Source of the DNA: Lacticaseibacillus paracasei subsp. paracasei
GTDB lineage: Bacteria; Bacillota; Bacilli; Lactobacillales; Lactobacillaceae
Direction: 5' to 3'
NCBI RefSeq assembly: GCF_000829035.1
Contig: NZ_AP012541.1
Coordinates: forward strand, 1,302,001 to 1,366,000
DNA: 64,000 nt
In this document: piece after piece, positions 37,858 through 47,479 of the stretch
Position numbering within the stretch: the first letter of the stretch is position 1
How the letters are laid out: the number at the start of each line of letters is the position of its first letter
Notes under the pieces: model-generated
Seen by the model: only the letters and a program-made list of their open reading frames with translations
The model's database searches: none
What the model was told of the DNA's origin: nothing
Position numbers and translations under genes: made by a program

Positions 37858-39666
37858 ATGGCCTCAGCACACATTGAACACAAGTTATCGTTGCTGCCAG
37901 ATCTGCCTGGCAGTTATCAAATGAAGGATATCAACGGCAAAATTATTTATGTCGGCAAGGCCAAAAACCTGAAAAATCGGGTGCGGTCTTATTTCAAGAG
38001 TTCACACGACGGTAAAGTTGCGGCGATGGTGTCACAGGTAGCGGATTTTGATTTCATTGTGACTTCAACTGACAAAGAAGCCTTTTTGCTCGAAATTACG
38101 CTGATTCAAAAATATCAGCCGTATTACAACATTAAGTTGAAAAAAGGGACTGGCTATCCGTACATTAAAATTACTCATGAACGCGATCCGAAGATTGAAA
38201 TCACTGGTACTATCCGTAAAGATGGCGGTTATTACTTTGGGCCATACCCAAATGTCTATGCAGCGCAAAAAACCATGCATTTTATCCAGAAGGTTTATCC
38301 ATTGCGGCGCTGTAACGGCTATCAAGGCAGACCGTGCTTGTATTATCACATGGGTCAGTGTCTGGGTGCCTGCTTCCGGACTGTTCCGGAAAAGGAATAC
38401 ACGGACCAAATTGAACGTATTAAGCGCTTCTTGAATGGGAACGTTGGCAAGGCTAAAGCCAGTTTGACGGCTAAAATGGAGCGGGCTGCGAAAAATCTTC
38501 AATTTGAGCGAGCCGCAGAAATTCGGGATCAACTGCATTATATTGAACAGACGGTGGAGAAGCAGAAAATTATTTCACACGACAATACAACGCGTGATTT
38601 GTTCAATTTTTATATGGATAAGGGCTGGATCAGTATCCAGGTCTTCTTTATTCGTCAAGCACGTTTAATGAAACGTGAGTCACGACTTTTTCCAGTGGTG
38701 AACACTGCTAAAGAAGAATTCGAATCATTTATTTTACAGTTTTACAGCCGCAAGAATAATGTGAAACCACGCGAAGTTCTCGTACCTGCTGGGCTTGATA
38801 ATAAAGTACTGGCAGATATCCTAGAGATTCCAGTTAGAACGCCACAGCGCGGTGAAAAACGGGACTTGATGGCCTTGGCTGCTAAGAACAGTCAAATTAA
38901 GCTTGAAGACAAATTCCGTTTAATGGAATTGGATAATCGTACCACGATTGGCGCGATGAAAGAGCTGATGGCCGCTTTGAACTTGCCAATGGGGCATGTG
39001 GCTGAGGCATTCGACCACAGTCACATTCAAGGAGCTGATCCAGTGTCGGCGATGGTGCAGTTTGTGGATGGCCAGCCAGCTAAGAACAATTATCGAAAGT
39101 ACAAGTTGGATGCTGACAAAACGCATAATGGCGCAGATGAGGCGGCTAATACGCGAGAAGTCATTCGCCGGCGCTATACCCGGTTGTTAAAGGAGCGTGC
39201 ACCGTTACCAGATTTGATCTTGATGGATGGCGGCGAGATTGAAATGAACGCAGCCAAGGATGTTTTGGAAAACGAACTCAACCTTGATATTCCCGTGGCA
39301 GGGATGGTCAAAAATAATAAGCATAAAACGGCAGCATTGTTATTTGGCAATGCTGATCAGCTGATTAATCTTGATCCTAAGTCGCAAGGCTTTTACCTGC
39401 TTGAACGGATTCAGGATGAGGTGCATCGTTTTGCGATTACTTTCCATCGGCAGCTGCACGCCAAGAACTCGTTGGCCTCTCGATTAGAAGGTATCAAGGG
39501 GGTCGGGCCCAAGACGCGGCTGAAGCTGTTACGGAAATTCAAGACGATCAATAAGATTAAAGAAGCTCCCCTGGAAGATATTCAGGAGCTAGGAATTTCT
39601 AAAAAAGTTGCGCAGGCATTGAAGCTGTCGCTGACGGCAGAGCCGACACCAGCTCGGCGGGTTTAA
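37858..39666 (+). CDS. uvrC: Excinuclease ABC subunit C
   Basis: This dual-incision nuclease (602 aa) of nucleotide excision repair starts at ATG 37858 after AAGGAGAT. The N-terminal GIY-YIG-type nuclease domain (GSYQMKDINGKIIYVGKAKNLKNRVRSYF) makes the 3' cut. The UVR motif (KASLTAKMERAAKNLQFERAAEIRDQLHYIE) binds UvrB. The RNase-H-like domain (FDHSHIQGADPVSAMVQFVDG, LILMDGGEIEMNAA) makes the 5' cut, and a C-terminal HhH pair (IKGVGPKTRLKLLRKF) binds DNA. Full length, single gene. Confidence 0.96.
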   Translation: MASAHIEHKLSLLPDLPGSYQMKDINGKIIYVGKAKNLKNRVRSYFKSSHDGKVAAMVSQVADFDFIVTSTDKEAFLLEITLIQKYQPYYNIKLKKGTGYPYIKITHERDPKIEITGTIRKDGGYYFGPYPNVYAAQKTMHFIQKVYPLRRCNGYQGRPCLYYHMGQCLGACFRTVPEKEYTDQIERIKRFLNGNVGKAKASLTAKMERAAKNLQFERAAEIRDQLHYIEQTVEKQKIISHDNTTRDLFNFYMDKGWISIQVFFIRQARLMKRESRLFPVVNTAKEEFESFILQFYSRKNNVKPREVLVPAGLDNKVLADILEIPVRTPQRGEKRDLMALAAKNSQIKLEDKFRLMELDNRTTIGAMKELMAALNLPMGHVAEAFDHSHIQGADPVSAMVQFVDGQPAKNNYRKYKLDADKTHNGADEAANTREVIRRRYTRLLKERAPLPDLILMDGGEIEMNAAKDVLENELNLDIPVAGMVKNNKHKTAALLFGNADQLINLDPKSQGFYLLERIQDEVHRFAITFHRQLHAKNSLASRLEGIKGVGPKTRLKLLRKFKTINKIKEAPLEDIQELGISKKVAQALKLSLTAEPTPARRV

Positions 39667-40000
39667 TCAAATCGTAGGAGCGTTTAGGACATCGTTCATA
39701 ACCATCAGTAAGAACAAACAATCTTGAGATTTAAAGATCTAGTGCCAAGGCGAAGCAAATTGTAGGCCAGATGGGGCTCAGCCGTGCAAACAGCACAGCG
39801 ACGGGCTCTGGAGCTGATGTTGTTAGGCGACTTCGAGACCGCGGGCTTTGCGGGCTCGAAGCGCCGTCTCCGCTCTAGCTACGCGTCGCCACCTCATCTG
39901 GTCGGAGATTGCGGAGTTTGGCACGGCAAGCGAATTTTTTGGCTAGGAATTTAACGCACCACAAGCTCTTATGTGGAATTCCGGTTCGGTCTCACGGCAC
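39667..40000. other. Intergenic region between uvrC and the fru operon
   Basis: About 330 bases without a supported gene. It holds the MITE-like element of repeat family 2 (39742-39924) and, at its right end, leads into the terminator of the minus-strand fru operon. No uvrC terminator is obvious before the element. Confidence 0.55.
39742..39924. repeat. MITE-like element of repeat family 2
   Basis: A 183-bp segment with imperfect terminal inverted repeats of about 30 bases. The left end starts GTGCCAAGG and runs to GGCCAGATG. The complement of the right end starts GTGCCAAACTCCGCAAT and ends CCAGATG. Internally GGCGACTTCGAGACC pairs with the complementary GGGCTCGAAGCGCC block. The left half is repeated at 49789-49853. 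No coding frame is evident. Confidence 0.65.
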
Positions 40001-40035
40001 AAAAAAGCTTGGCGACATTGATCGCCAAGCTTTTT
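40001..40035. terminator. Bidirectional terminator after fruA
   Basis: AAAAAGCTTGGCGA and TCGCCAAGCTTTTT form a perfect long stem; the A-run serves as U-run for the minus-strand fru operon. Confidence 0.92.
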
Positions 40036-40041
40036 GCTTAC

Positions 40042-42012
40042 TTATTTATTTTCTTTTGCGACTGGCCGCCAGAAGCCGAGGATTAAGGCGGCAATGATGG
40101 TCCCAATCAGAAGTGACATGATGAAGCCAAGTTTCTGGTTGGTTAGCAGCAAGGCAACAACGCCACCATGAGGAGCAGGGACGTTGACGTGCCATAACTG
40201 GGTCAAACCGCCAGCAATAGCTGAGCCGATGACTGAGCTGCCAATGATATGCAGCGGGTCAGTAGCAGCAAATGGGATCGCGCCTTCAGTGATGAAGGTC
40301 AGGCCAAGTGCATAGTTAGAAAGACCAGCGTTGCGTTCTTGCAAGGTGAATTTCTTCGGGAAGAAGGTTGAAGCAACCGCAATGGCCAAAGGTGGAATCA
40401 TGCCACCAATCATAACCGCGGCCATCCACCGACCATCTTTAAAGCCGGATGCTTGATAGACACCGATGGCAAATGTATAAGCGGCTTTGTTGAAAGGACC
40501 GCCCATATCGATACTCATCATGGCGGCTAGAATGACGCCAATCAGAATCGCATTACCAGTACCCATGCCTTCAAGGAAGCTGATCAATGCGCCATTGATA
40601 GCGGCGAAAATCGGGTTGATGATGAAGAACATCAGCAGACCCATGATGGCAAGGCCGATGACTGGATAGAGCAGGATCGTGCGCATACCGTCAAGTGAAT
40701 GTGGCATTTTGCTGAGCAGCTTCTTCAAGCCAACGATCATCCAACCAGCTGCGAACCCAGCAACCAGACCGCCTAAGAAGCCAGCTGGGTTTTGAGCCTT
40801 CACAACGGAGGCCGTTGCAACGGTGGCCATATAACCACCGACGAACCCAGGCATCAACGCAGGCCGATCGCCAATTGATTCAGCAATGTAGGCCGCTAAA
40901 ACGGGTACTAAGAAGCTAAAGGCAAAGGTTCCCAAGTTGTTGGTGAAGGTGAACCACATCGATGTCTTGCCCAGCCATTGTTCGAGGATGAACGAGATCG
41001 CCATGATAATCCCACCGCCGACAACAAATGGCAGCATGTTTGAAACACCATTCATCAGGTCTTTGTAGATGCGATTCCATAAAGTGCCGCCAGAAGCTTC
41101 TTCACTGGCCGCATCACTGTTATCGGTGCCTGCAGCATGAAAGACTTGGCCTTTGCCTTGAAGCGTTTCTTCAATCAATTCTTCAGGCTTTTTAATGCCG
41201 TCAATGACCGGCCGATTGAGCAACTTTTTGCCGTTAAACCGATCCATTGCTACCTTTTTGTCGGCAGCGACAATGACACCAGCTGCTCGATTGATATCGG
41301 AATCGGTCAGTTTGTGCTTAATACCTTCAGAGCCATTTGTTTCGACTTTGATATCGACACCGAGCTTTTCCGCTGTTTCTTTCAAGGCTGCCTCAGCCAT
41401 GTAGGTGTGGGCAATCCCTGTTGGGCAAGCAGTGACCGCTACGATAAATGGCCGTTCCTGGCGCTTTTCTGCCTTGAACTCCGCTTGCTTGTCAGCTTTT
41501 TCTTGTTCTTCCTGAGCCTTTTCCTTGGCTTCTTCAGCTTTATCTTTAGCCTCTTTTTCAGCTTGCGCCTTACCAAACAAGGCTAAAACATCATCCGGTG
41601 TCTTCGCTTGTTTAAGATCTGCCACGAGCTTCGGGTTGATGAGCAGGGAAGATAATGCTGCAAGTGCTGCCAGATGTTCGTTATTGGCACCTTCAGGGGC
41701 AGCAATCATGAAGAATAAGTGAACCGGCTGGCCGTCTAAGGCGTTAAAGTCAACGCCCTGATCGCTTTTGGCGAAAAGAACGGTTGCTCGAGTAACCGCA
41801 CTGTCTTTAGCATGCGGCATTGCAATGCCTTCGCCAATCCCAGTCGTTGATTCGGCTTCACGCTTCAGAATATCTTGGCGATACTCGTTTTCGTCGGTCA
41901 CAATACCTTCTTCATGGTATTTAGCGACCATTTCATCAATCACAGCCTCTTTGGACGTTCCTTTGAGGTCCATGATCATGACATTTTTTAGTAGTAAATC
42001 ACGAATGTCCAT
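40042..42012 (-). CDS. fruA: Fructose-specific PTS enzyme IIABC
   Basis: A single-chain permease (656 aa) that imports fructose and phosphorylates it to fructose-1-phosphate. Domain order: EIIA (about 1-147; phospho-His67 in GIAMPHAKD), a Lys/Glu/Ala coiled-coil linker (about 150-185), EIIB (about 188-285; phospho-Cys196 in AVTACPTGIAHTYMAEAAL) and the EIIC membrane domain (about 310-650; GGPFNKAAYTFAIG, NAGLSNYALGLTFITEGAIPFA). SD AGGAGG precedes the ATG at 42012. It is the third gene of fruR-fruK-fruA, nine bases after fruK. Confidence 0.96.
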   Translation of the reverse strand: MDIRDLLLKNVMIMDLKGTSKEAVIDEMVAKYHEEGIVTDENEYRQDILKREAESTTGIGEGIAMPHAKDSAVTRATVLFAKSDQGVDFNALDGQPVHLFFMIAAPEGANNEHLAALAALSSLLINPKLVADLKQAKTPDDVLALFGKAQAEKEAKDKAEEAKEKAQEEQEKADKQAEFKAEKRQERPFIVAVTACPTGIAHTYMAEAALKETAEKLGVDIKVETNGSEGIKHKLTDSDINRAAGVIVAADKKVAMDRFNGKKLLNRPVIDGIKKPEELIEETLQGKGQVFHAAGTDNSDAASEEASGGTLWNRIYKDLMNGVSNMLPFVVGGGIIMAISFILEQWLGKTSMWFTFTNNLGTFAFSFLVPVLAAYIAESIGDRPALMPGFVGGYMATVATASVVKAQNPAGFLGGLVAGFAAGWMIVGLKKLLSKMPHSLDGMRTILLYPVIGLAIMGLLMFFIINPIFAAINGALISFLEGMGTGNAILIGVILAAMMSIDMGGPFNKAAYTFAIGVYQASGFKDGRWMAAVMIGGMIPPLAIAVASTFFPKKFTLQERNAGLSNYALGLTFITEGAIPFAATDPLHIIGSSVIGSAIAGGLTQLWHVNVPAPHGGVVALLLTNQKLGFIMSLLIGTIIAALILGFWRPVAKENK

Positions 42013-42021
42013 TTTGTCCTC

Positions 42022-42936
42022 CTAAACTTCAGTTATACTAATTGTTTGTTTCACTTCAGCGATTTTGTCAGCGGTGGCAAGATCTTCAGAAAAAGCGGTC
42101 GCGGAACCGCAGGCAATGCCGACTTTAAAGCTTTCCAACGTGTCATGTGTCTGCGCAAATGTGCCGGTAAAACCAGCTAACATACTATCGCCTGCGCCGA
42201 CGGAATTAACCGCTGGCTGCTTAGGAACGGTGCCATGCCAAGCGTGATCTTGGTCGATCATTAAGGCCCCGGCCCCCGCCATGGAGATCAAGACATGCTG
42301 AGCGCCAAGACCAAGTAGGCGGCGACCAGCTTTGATGATGGCATCTGTGCTTGTATATTCTGGATCGCCGAACAATGCTGCTAATTCATGGTGATTAGGT
42401 TTGACGACAAGGGGATGGTCAGGCAATGTGTCGAGTAACGCTTGACCAGTGGTGTCGATGACAAAATCAGCCTTGTGGGCATGAATCACCGGAATCAGAT
42501 CCCGATAGAAAGTGTTAGGCAAGCCTTTTGGTAAACTGCCAGACATGACGACGACATCGCCGGCTTCAAGTTTGTCTAATTTATTTTTGAAGGCGGCAAT
42601 TTCAGCAGCGTCAATGGTAGGACCGCTTGCATTGAGTTCAGTTTCGGATGCTGCTTTAAGTTTGACGTTGATTCGTGTATCACCAGCAGTTTTTGTGAAG
42701 TCACAAGGCATGTCAATCGCATCGAGCCGATCTTGGATAAAGGTACCGGTAAAACCGCCCAAAAAGCCCCAAGCAGTTGTTGGCAGGCCTAATGTTTGCA
42801 AAATTCGACTCACATTGATGCCTTTGCCGCCTGGTAATTTAACGGCGTGCGTAAGTCGATTGACAGCGCCAAGTTCAAGTTCCGGTAACTCGATCACATA
42901 ATCAATCGAAGGGTTGAGCGTTACTGAATAGATCAA
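42022..42936 (-). CDS. fruK: 1-Phosphofructokinase
   Basis: A PfkB-family kinase (304 aa) that converts fructose-1-phosphate to fructose-1,6-bisphosphate, the step after FruA. N-terminal substrate motif LNPSIDYVIEL and GGKGINVSRIL; C-terminal PfkB signature NSVGAGDSMLAGF with the catalytic Asp. The start is TTG at 42934-42936, placed by a consensus GGAGG seven bases upstream, and it overlaps the fruR stop codon, so translation of the two is coupled. Confidence 0.95.
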   Translation of the reverse strand: MIYSVTLNPSIDYVIELPELELGAVNRLTHAVKLPGGKGINVSRILQTLGLPTTAWGFLGGFTGTFIQDRLDAIDMPCDFTKTAGDTRINVKLKAASETELNASGPTIDAAEIAAFKNKLDKLEAGDVVVMSGSLPKGLPNTFYRDLIPVIHAHKADFVIDTTGQALLDTLPDHPLVVKPNHHELAALFGDPEYTSTDAIIKAGRRLLGLGAQHVLISMAGAGALMIDQDHAWHGTVPKQPAVNSVGAGDSMLAGFTGTFAQTHDTLESFKVGIACGSATAFSEDLATADKIAEVKQTISITEV

Positions 42937-43682
42937 GAATGAACCTCCTTAATATTTTCAAATCGCTGATAACTGGTTGGGAGTCCTTGTAATGAACTTG
43001 TCAGGATCGTGGCATCGGAGATATCAGCAAAGCGGACGAAACTGACTTGCTCAAATTTACTTGGATCCGCCAGAATGACAGGTTTACTGGCTTGGTGAAT
43101 GGCCAATCGCTTGATCACAGCTTCTTCTGGATCAGGCGTAGTGAGACCAAACTCAGGATGAACGCCGTTAGTTCCAATAAAGGCAACATCAAACCGATAA
43201 TGGTTCAAGGCTTCAGCCGTCGTGGCGCCAATCAACGCTTTGGTTGTGGGCTTGACCATGCCGCCCAGCATGAGTGTAGAGATTTGATAATCAGCTAACA
43301 AAGAAGCGTTATCAACCCCCGTTGTAATGACTGTGACACCAATGTCGGCCAAAAAAGGAATTAATTGTGCTGTTGTGGTTCCAGCATCTAAAAAGATCAG
43401 ATCATCGGGCTCAATCTGACGAACGGCTGCCTGCGCGATCGTTTGCTTGGCGCGCAAATTCTGCGCAGATTTGCTCGCGACATCCGGTTCATCGCCGAGG
43501 CCATTGATGCGCTTGGCGCCGCCGTGAATGCGTTTGAGCTCACCTGCTGCCTCTAGCTCGTCCAAGTCGCGGCGAATCGTGGATTCAGAAGCATCAAGAG
43601 CAGCCATAAGTGCCTTAGATTTGATGACGGTATGCTGTTGCAATTGGGCAAGAATATATTGCCGACGTTCTTCTGTAAGCAC
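42933..43682 (-). CDS. fruR: DeoR-family repressor of the fructose operon
   Basis: This transcription regulator (249 aa) has an N-terminal DeoR helix-turn-helix (ERRQYILAQLQQHTVIKSKALMAALDASESTIRRDLDELEAAGELKRIHGGA) and a C-terminal sugar-phosphate-sensing domain (IFLDAGTTTAQL, VITTGVDNA, GTNGVHPEFGLTTPDPEEA). It probably represses fruRKA until fructose-1-phosphate accumulates. The start is GTG at 43682 with AGGTGAAA upstream. It is first in the operon, so it is likely autoregulated. Confidence 0.93.
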   Translation of the reverse strand: MLTEERRQYILAQLQQHTVIKSKALMAALDASESTIRRDLDELEAAGELKRIHGGAKRINGLGDEPDVASKSAQNLRAKQTIAQAAVRQIEPDDLIFLDAGTTTAQLIPFLADIGVTVITTGVDNASLLADYQISTLMLGGMVKPTTKALIGATTAEALNHYRFDVAFIGTNGVHPEFGLTTPDPEEAVIKRLAIHQASKPVILADPSKFEQVSFVRFADISDATILTSSLQGLPTSYQRFENIKEVHS

Positions 43683-43703
43683 TTTCGTTTCACCTCGTTC
43701 TTC

Positions 43704-43731
43704 ATTATACTGATGAAACCGTCAAAAGCAA
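43704..43731 (-). promoter_or_regulatory. Promoter of the fru operon
   Basis: On the minus strand TTGCTT, 16-base spacer and a consensus TATAAT, about 21 bases before fruR. Confidence 0.65.
43714..43727 (+). promoter_or_regulatory. Possible cre site inside the fru promoter
   Basis: TGAAACCGTCAAAA agrees with the first nine positions of the cre pattern TGNAANCGNWNNCA and lies between -35 and -10, where CcpA would block transcription. It fails at two later positions, so this is tentative. Confidence 0.3.
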
Positions 43732-43930
43732 CCTAAAACGTGCAAAAACATTCAACAACTGTCATTACCCCGACTGAAGCGGCATATTGTCAATGTTTTC
43801 TAATTCTTGTGCATGAAGGGTGAGTACCGGCTTGGGACGTGTTAAAATGGTTGAGGTATGCGTTACGCTGTACTGAAATATAAACATCGCGTATAATCAA
43901 ATGACATGTTTTTCTGAAAGGAGATCGCCA

Positions 43931-45217
43931 ATGTTTGTCGATCAGGTTCAAGTAGAGGTTCAGGCGGGCAAAGGCGGCGACGGTATGGTCGCGTTCCGGC
44001 GCGAAAAATTTGTACCGTTTGGCGGCCCGGCCGGCGGTGACGGCGGTCATGGCGGCAGCATCATCTTATACGTTGATGAAGGTTTGCGCACGTTAATGGA
44101 TTTCCGTTATCAACGGCATTTTAAAGCGTCAGCTGGTGGCAATGGCCAAGGCAAGCAAATGTATGGCCGCGCTGCTGAAGATCGGCGGATTGCAGTGCCG
44201 GCTGGTACGACAGTTACCGATGCTGACACAGGCGAGGTTTTAGGCGATTTAACTGAGCCGGGTCAAACTTTGGTTGTTGCTAAAGGTGGCCGCGGTGGTC
44301 GCGGTAATATGCACTTTGTTTCGCCCAAAAATACGGCGCCGGAAATTTCCGAAAATGGCGAACCGGGCGAGCATCGTTTCATCAAATTGGAACTGAAGGT
44401 GCTTGCGGATGTTGGGTTGGTTGGTTTTCCTTCTGTCGGTAAATCGACACTGTTATCGGTTGTAACCCAAGCCAAGCCAAAAATTGCGGCTTATCAATTT
44501 ACGACGTTAGTACCCAATCTTGGTATGGTTCAATTAGATGATGGTACCGATTTTGTGATGGCTGATTTGCCCGGTTTGATTGAAGGAGCTTCACAAGGTG
44601 TCGGTCTTGGCATCCAGTTCTTGCGGCATGTTGAACGCACTCGTGTGCTACTGCACCTAGTTGAGATGGATCCTGATAATGGACGCGAGCCGCTTGATGA
44701 TTACGATCAAATTCGTAAAGAATTAGGGGCTTATGACGATAACATTTTGAAGCGGCCTGAACTCGTGGTCGCGACCAAGATGGACTTGCCCGGCGCAGCT
44801 GAACGATTTGCTGATTTTAAGGCATCGTTACTTGCTCGTGGCGTCGCGGCGGATCATATCTTTGAAATTTCTAGTCTGACGCATCGTGGCGTGACGCCAC
44901 TCATGCACAAGACAGCCGAAGTACTCAAAACAGCACCGCATTTTGAGCCGAAACAAGCGGCGGTTAAAACGGCTGATTATAAGTATCAACCAGAGCCGGC
45001 TTTGAAAGTAACCCGCGATAGTGACGGGACGTTTGTGCTCACTGGTGACAAGATTGAGCGGGCGTTTAAAATGGCCAATCTTGATCATGAAGATGGCGCG
45101 ATGCGCTTTGCTCGGCAATTACGCAGCATGGGGGTTGATGATGCTTTGCGTGATGCTGGTGCTGAAAGCGGCGATTTAGTCGCCATTGATGATTTTACAT
45201 TTGAGTTCGTTGAATGA
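43931..45217 (+). CDS. obgE: GTPase Obg
   Basis: This GTPase of 50S assembly and stress signalling (428 aa) starts at ATG 43931 after AAAGGAGATC. The N-terminal glycine-rich Obg fold (about 1-158; [30 protein letters not shown]) is followed by the G domain ([26 protein letters not shown]) and the OCT domain (about 345-428). A TATAAT at 43892 may be its -10. The neighbouring rnz is a common companion in lactobacilli, here separated by an acyltransferase gene. Confidence 0.96.
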   Translation: MFVDQVQVEVQAGKGGDGMVAFRREKFVPFGGPAGGDGGHGGSIILYVDEGLRTLMDFRYQRHFKASAGGNGQGKQMYGRAAEDRRIAVPAGTTVTDADTGEVLGDLTEPGQTLVVAKGGRGGRGNMHFVSPKNTAPEISENGEPGEHRFIKLELKVLADVGLVGFPSVGKSTLLSVVTQAKPKIAAYQFTTLVPNLGMVQLDDGTDFVMADLPGLIEGASQGVGLGIQFLRHVERTRVLLHLVEMDPDNGREPLDDYDQIRKELGAYDDNILKRPELVVATKMDLPGAAERFADFKASLLARGVAADHIFEISSLTHRGVTPLMHKTAEVLKTAPHFEPKQAAVKTADYKYQPEPALKVTRDSDGTFVLTGDKIERAFKMANLDHEDGAMRFARQLRSMGVDDALRDAGAESGDLVAIDDFTFEFVE

Positions 45218-45256
45218 TCTTCGGCTGAACGGCTGGGGAAGTTATTTTTAGACAGA

Positions 45257-47251
45257 ATGGTGGGGCCGCAATTGAAACAGACGCGTGGACGAAAGCGCCG
45301 GTACATTCATGGATTTGATGGTTTAAGAACAATCGGGGTTATTGGTGTTATTTTGTATCATTTACGCCCCGAGTTGTTTCGGGGCGGATATTTAGGCGTA
45401 CCGATCTTCATGGTCGTGTCCGGCTATTTGATAACGGATGGGTTGTTGATCGAATTTGACCGCAATCATCGGATTGATTTTAAAAGTTTTTTTATTCGAC
45501 GATTTAAACGCCTATATCCTGGGTTAATTACCGTCCTCTTTGGGACAGCAGCCTATATCACGTTATTCTCGCAAAACTTGCTGCATAACTTGCACATGAT
45601 GGTATTGACCAATTTACTTTATGTGTACAATTGGTGGCAGATTTTGAACGGGCAATCCTATTTTGCCAGATATGCAAATGGGGAATCCCCATTTACGCAT
45701 TTGTGGACGTTGTCAATTGAAGGTCAGTATTATCTCATTTGGCCTTTTCTTGTGTTGGCGCTGTTGCTATTGGTTAAGAGCCGGCATCAGATTGCGAACA
45801 TTGTGCTGATTCTTGCGGCTGCCAGTGGCGCTTGGATGGCAATCTTGTATATGATGACCATTGCCCATGTACAGCCAGCAGCGTTTGATCCAAGTCGGCT
45901 TTATTACGGTACTGATACCCGTGCATTCTCAATCCTATTCGGAGCAGCGCTGGCCTTTATTTGGCCAAGTGGCCGGCTTTCGCAACACTTAGGTAAAAAA
46001 TGGGTGATTGGGCTTGATCTTCTCGGTACTGCCAGCTTTCTCGGCTTACTAGTCATGGTCTTCACAATTGATGCCCAGAGCAGCTTTCTTTATGAAGGCG
46101 GAATGGTATTGTTCTCAATTGTGACAACGATTTTGGTGGCAGTGGTAGCGCATCCGGCAGCTCATTTTGACCGATTGTTAAGTAATCCGTTGTTCAGCTA
46201 TATCGGCAGCCGTAGTTATGGCTTGTATTTGTATCAGTTTCCCGTCATGATCTTTTGGGAGAATCGTTTTCGTAACATTGCGGATCACCCAGTATTATAT
46301 CCGGTGATTGAAGTGGTGCTAATTGTTGTTATCACCGAACTTTCTTACCGCTTCATTGAACAACCGGCGGCACATTTTAATTATCACAAGACTTGGGCAT
46401 TCCTAAAGGGCTTAGCTAATCCTAAAGTTCGTATGGGGAAAACGCGGTGGGTTAGTTATGTGGCGCTGATTATCTTAGCTATTGGTAGTGTTGGATTAGC
46501 CAAAGCGCCTTCTGTTAAAGCAGAAGGTGACAACTCGCCTTTAGCACAGCAGTTAAAGAAGCGTGGTGTTTCCACTAAAGAGAAAGAAAAGCGGTTGGCA
46601 GCAATGCGTTCCAGTATTGCTGCACAAAAGAAGGCTGACAAGAATAAAGCGGCCGAAGAATCAAGTTCCAAGGCGCTAGAAGCCAAGTATGCTTCTCAAG
46701 CTAAAACGCATCCAGTCAATCGTGAGTATGAACAATACGGCTTGACCCAGATTCAATTGCAACAGGCACAAGATATTGGACTCACTGCTATTGGCGACTC
46801 TGTCATGCTTGACGGTGAAAATGGGCTTCAACAGCTGTTCCCTAAAGCTGTGATTGACGCTGCTGTTTCTCGGCAAATGATCAATAGTATTGATTTGGTC
46901 CGCAGTTACGCTGACCGCGGTGTGCTGGGCAATATCGTTCTGATTGGGTTAGGAACTAACGGCCCATTTTCAGATGATCAGCTAGCGCAAATGATGCAAG
47001 CCATCGGTCCTGATCGGCAAGTCTTCTGGATTAATGTACGCGTACCAACGCGCGCTTGGCAGAATGATGTTAATAGCAAATTAGCCGCAGCCCAGAAGCA
47101 GTATAAGAATCTGACGGTGATTGATTGGTATGACAAGTCTAATGGTCATCCTGATTGGTTCTACAACGACATGGTTCATATGAATCCGAATGGCAATCCA
47201 CAATATGCGGCATTAGTTGCGAAAACGATTCTGGACAAGGTGAAAAATTAA
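45257..47251 (+). CDS. Membrane acyltransferase with SGNH domain (OatA/OafA type)
   Basis: A 664-residue protein with an N-terminal acyltransferase-3 membrane domain (about 15-375, about ten transmembrane segments; FDGLRTIGVIGVILYHLRPELF, GYLGVPIFMVVSGYLIT, FFIRRFKRLYPG). It also has an eleventh segment (about 395-415), a Lys/Ala/Glu linker (about 430-485) and an extracellular SGNH domain with catalytic GDSVMLD, IGLGTNGP and DMVHMNP. It resembles OatA, which O-acetylates peptidoglycan muramic acid and gives lysozyme resistance; another cell-surface polymer is possible. The start is ATG 45257, or TTG 45272, which has a better ribosome site (GGTGGGG). Confidence 0.88.
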   Translation: MVGPQLKQTRGRKRRYIHGFDGLRTIGVIGVILYHLRPELFRGGYLGVPIFMVVSGYLITDGLLIEFDRNHRIDFKSFFIRRFKRLYPGLITVLFGTAAYITLFSQNLLHNLHMMVLTNLLYVYNWWQILNGQSYFARYANGESPFTHLWTLSIEGQYYLIWPFLVLALLLLVKSRHQIANIVLILAAASGAWMAILYMMTIAHVQPAAFDPSRLYYGTDTRAFSILFGAALAFIWPSGRLSQHLGKKWVIGLDLLGTASFLGLLVMVFTIDAQSSFLYEGGMVLFSIVTTILVAVVAHPAAHFDRLLSNPLFSYIGSRSYGLYLYQFPVMIFWENRFRNIADHPVLYPVIEVVLIVVITELSYRFIEQPAAHFNYHKTWAFLKGLANPKVRMGKTRWVSYVALIILAIGSVGLAKAPSVKAEGDNSPLAQQLKKRGVSTKEKEKRLAAMRSSIAAQKKADKNKAAEESSSKALEAKYASQAKTHPVNREYEQYGLTQIQLQQAQDIGLTAIGDSVMLDGENGLQQLFPKAVIDAAVSRQMINSIDLVRSYADRGVLGNIVLIGLGTNGPFSDDQLAQMMQAIGPDRQVFWINVRVPTRAWQNDVNSKLAAAQKQYKNLTVIDWYDKSNGHPDWFYNDMVHMNPNGNPQYAALVAKTILDKVKN

Positions 47252-47309
47252 GCTTCCGACAGCTGATTGCTTGCGTTGATGAGACAAATATGTCGGTTGA
47301 TTTCATGAG

Positions 47310-47341
47310 GCTGAGCGGCATCAAGTCGCTCAGTTTTTTTA
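47310..47341 (+). terminator. Rho-independent terminator after the acyltransferase gene
   Basis: CTGAGCG and CGCTCAG stem with a nine-base loop and seven T. Confidence 0.88.
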
Positions 47342-47436
47342 TTAGCGGTTGCAGTTAGCCGTCCACCTTCGTCTTTTTTAAACCTTGCAAATCTCGGCTT
47401 ACCAACATTGAAACCGCGAAAATGGCGAGGAACTTG

Positions 47437-47445
47437 TGGTAGACT
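47437..47445 (+). promoter_or_regulatory. Extended -10 promoter of rnz
   Basis: TGGTAGACT, 34 bases before the rnz start; no matching -35. Confidence 0.35.
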
Positions 47446-47479
47446 ACAAAGTGAAGTTCGACAGAATAGGAAGTATGGT

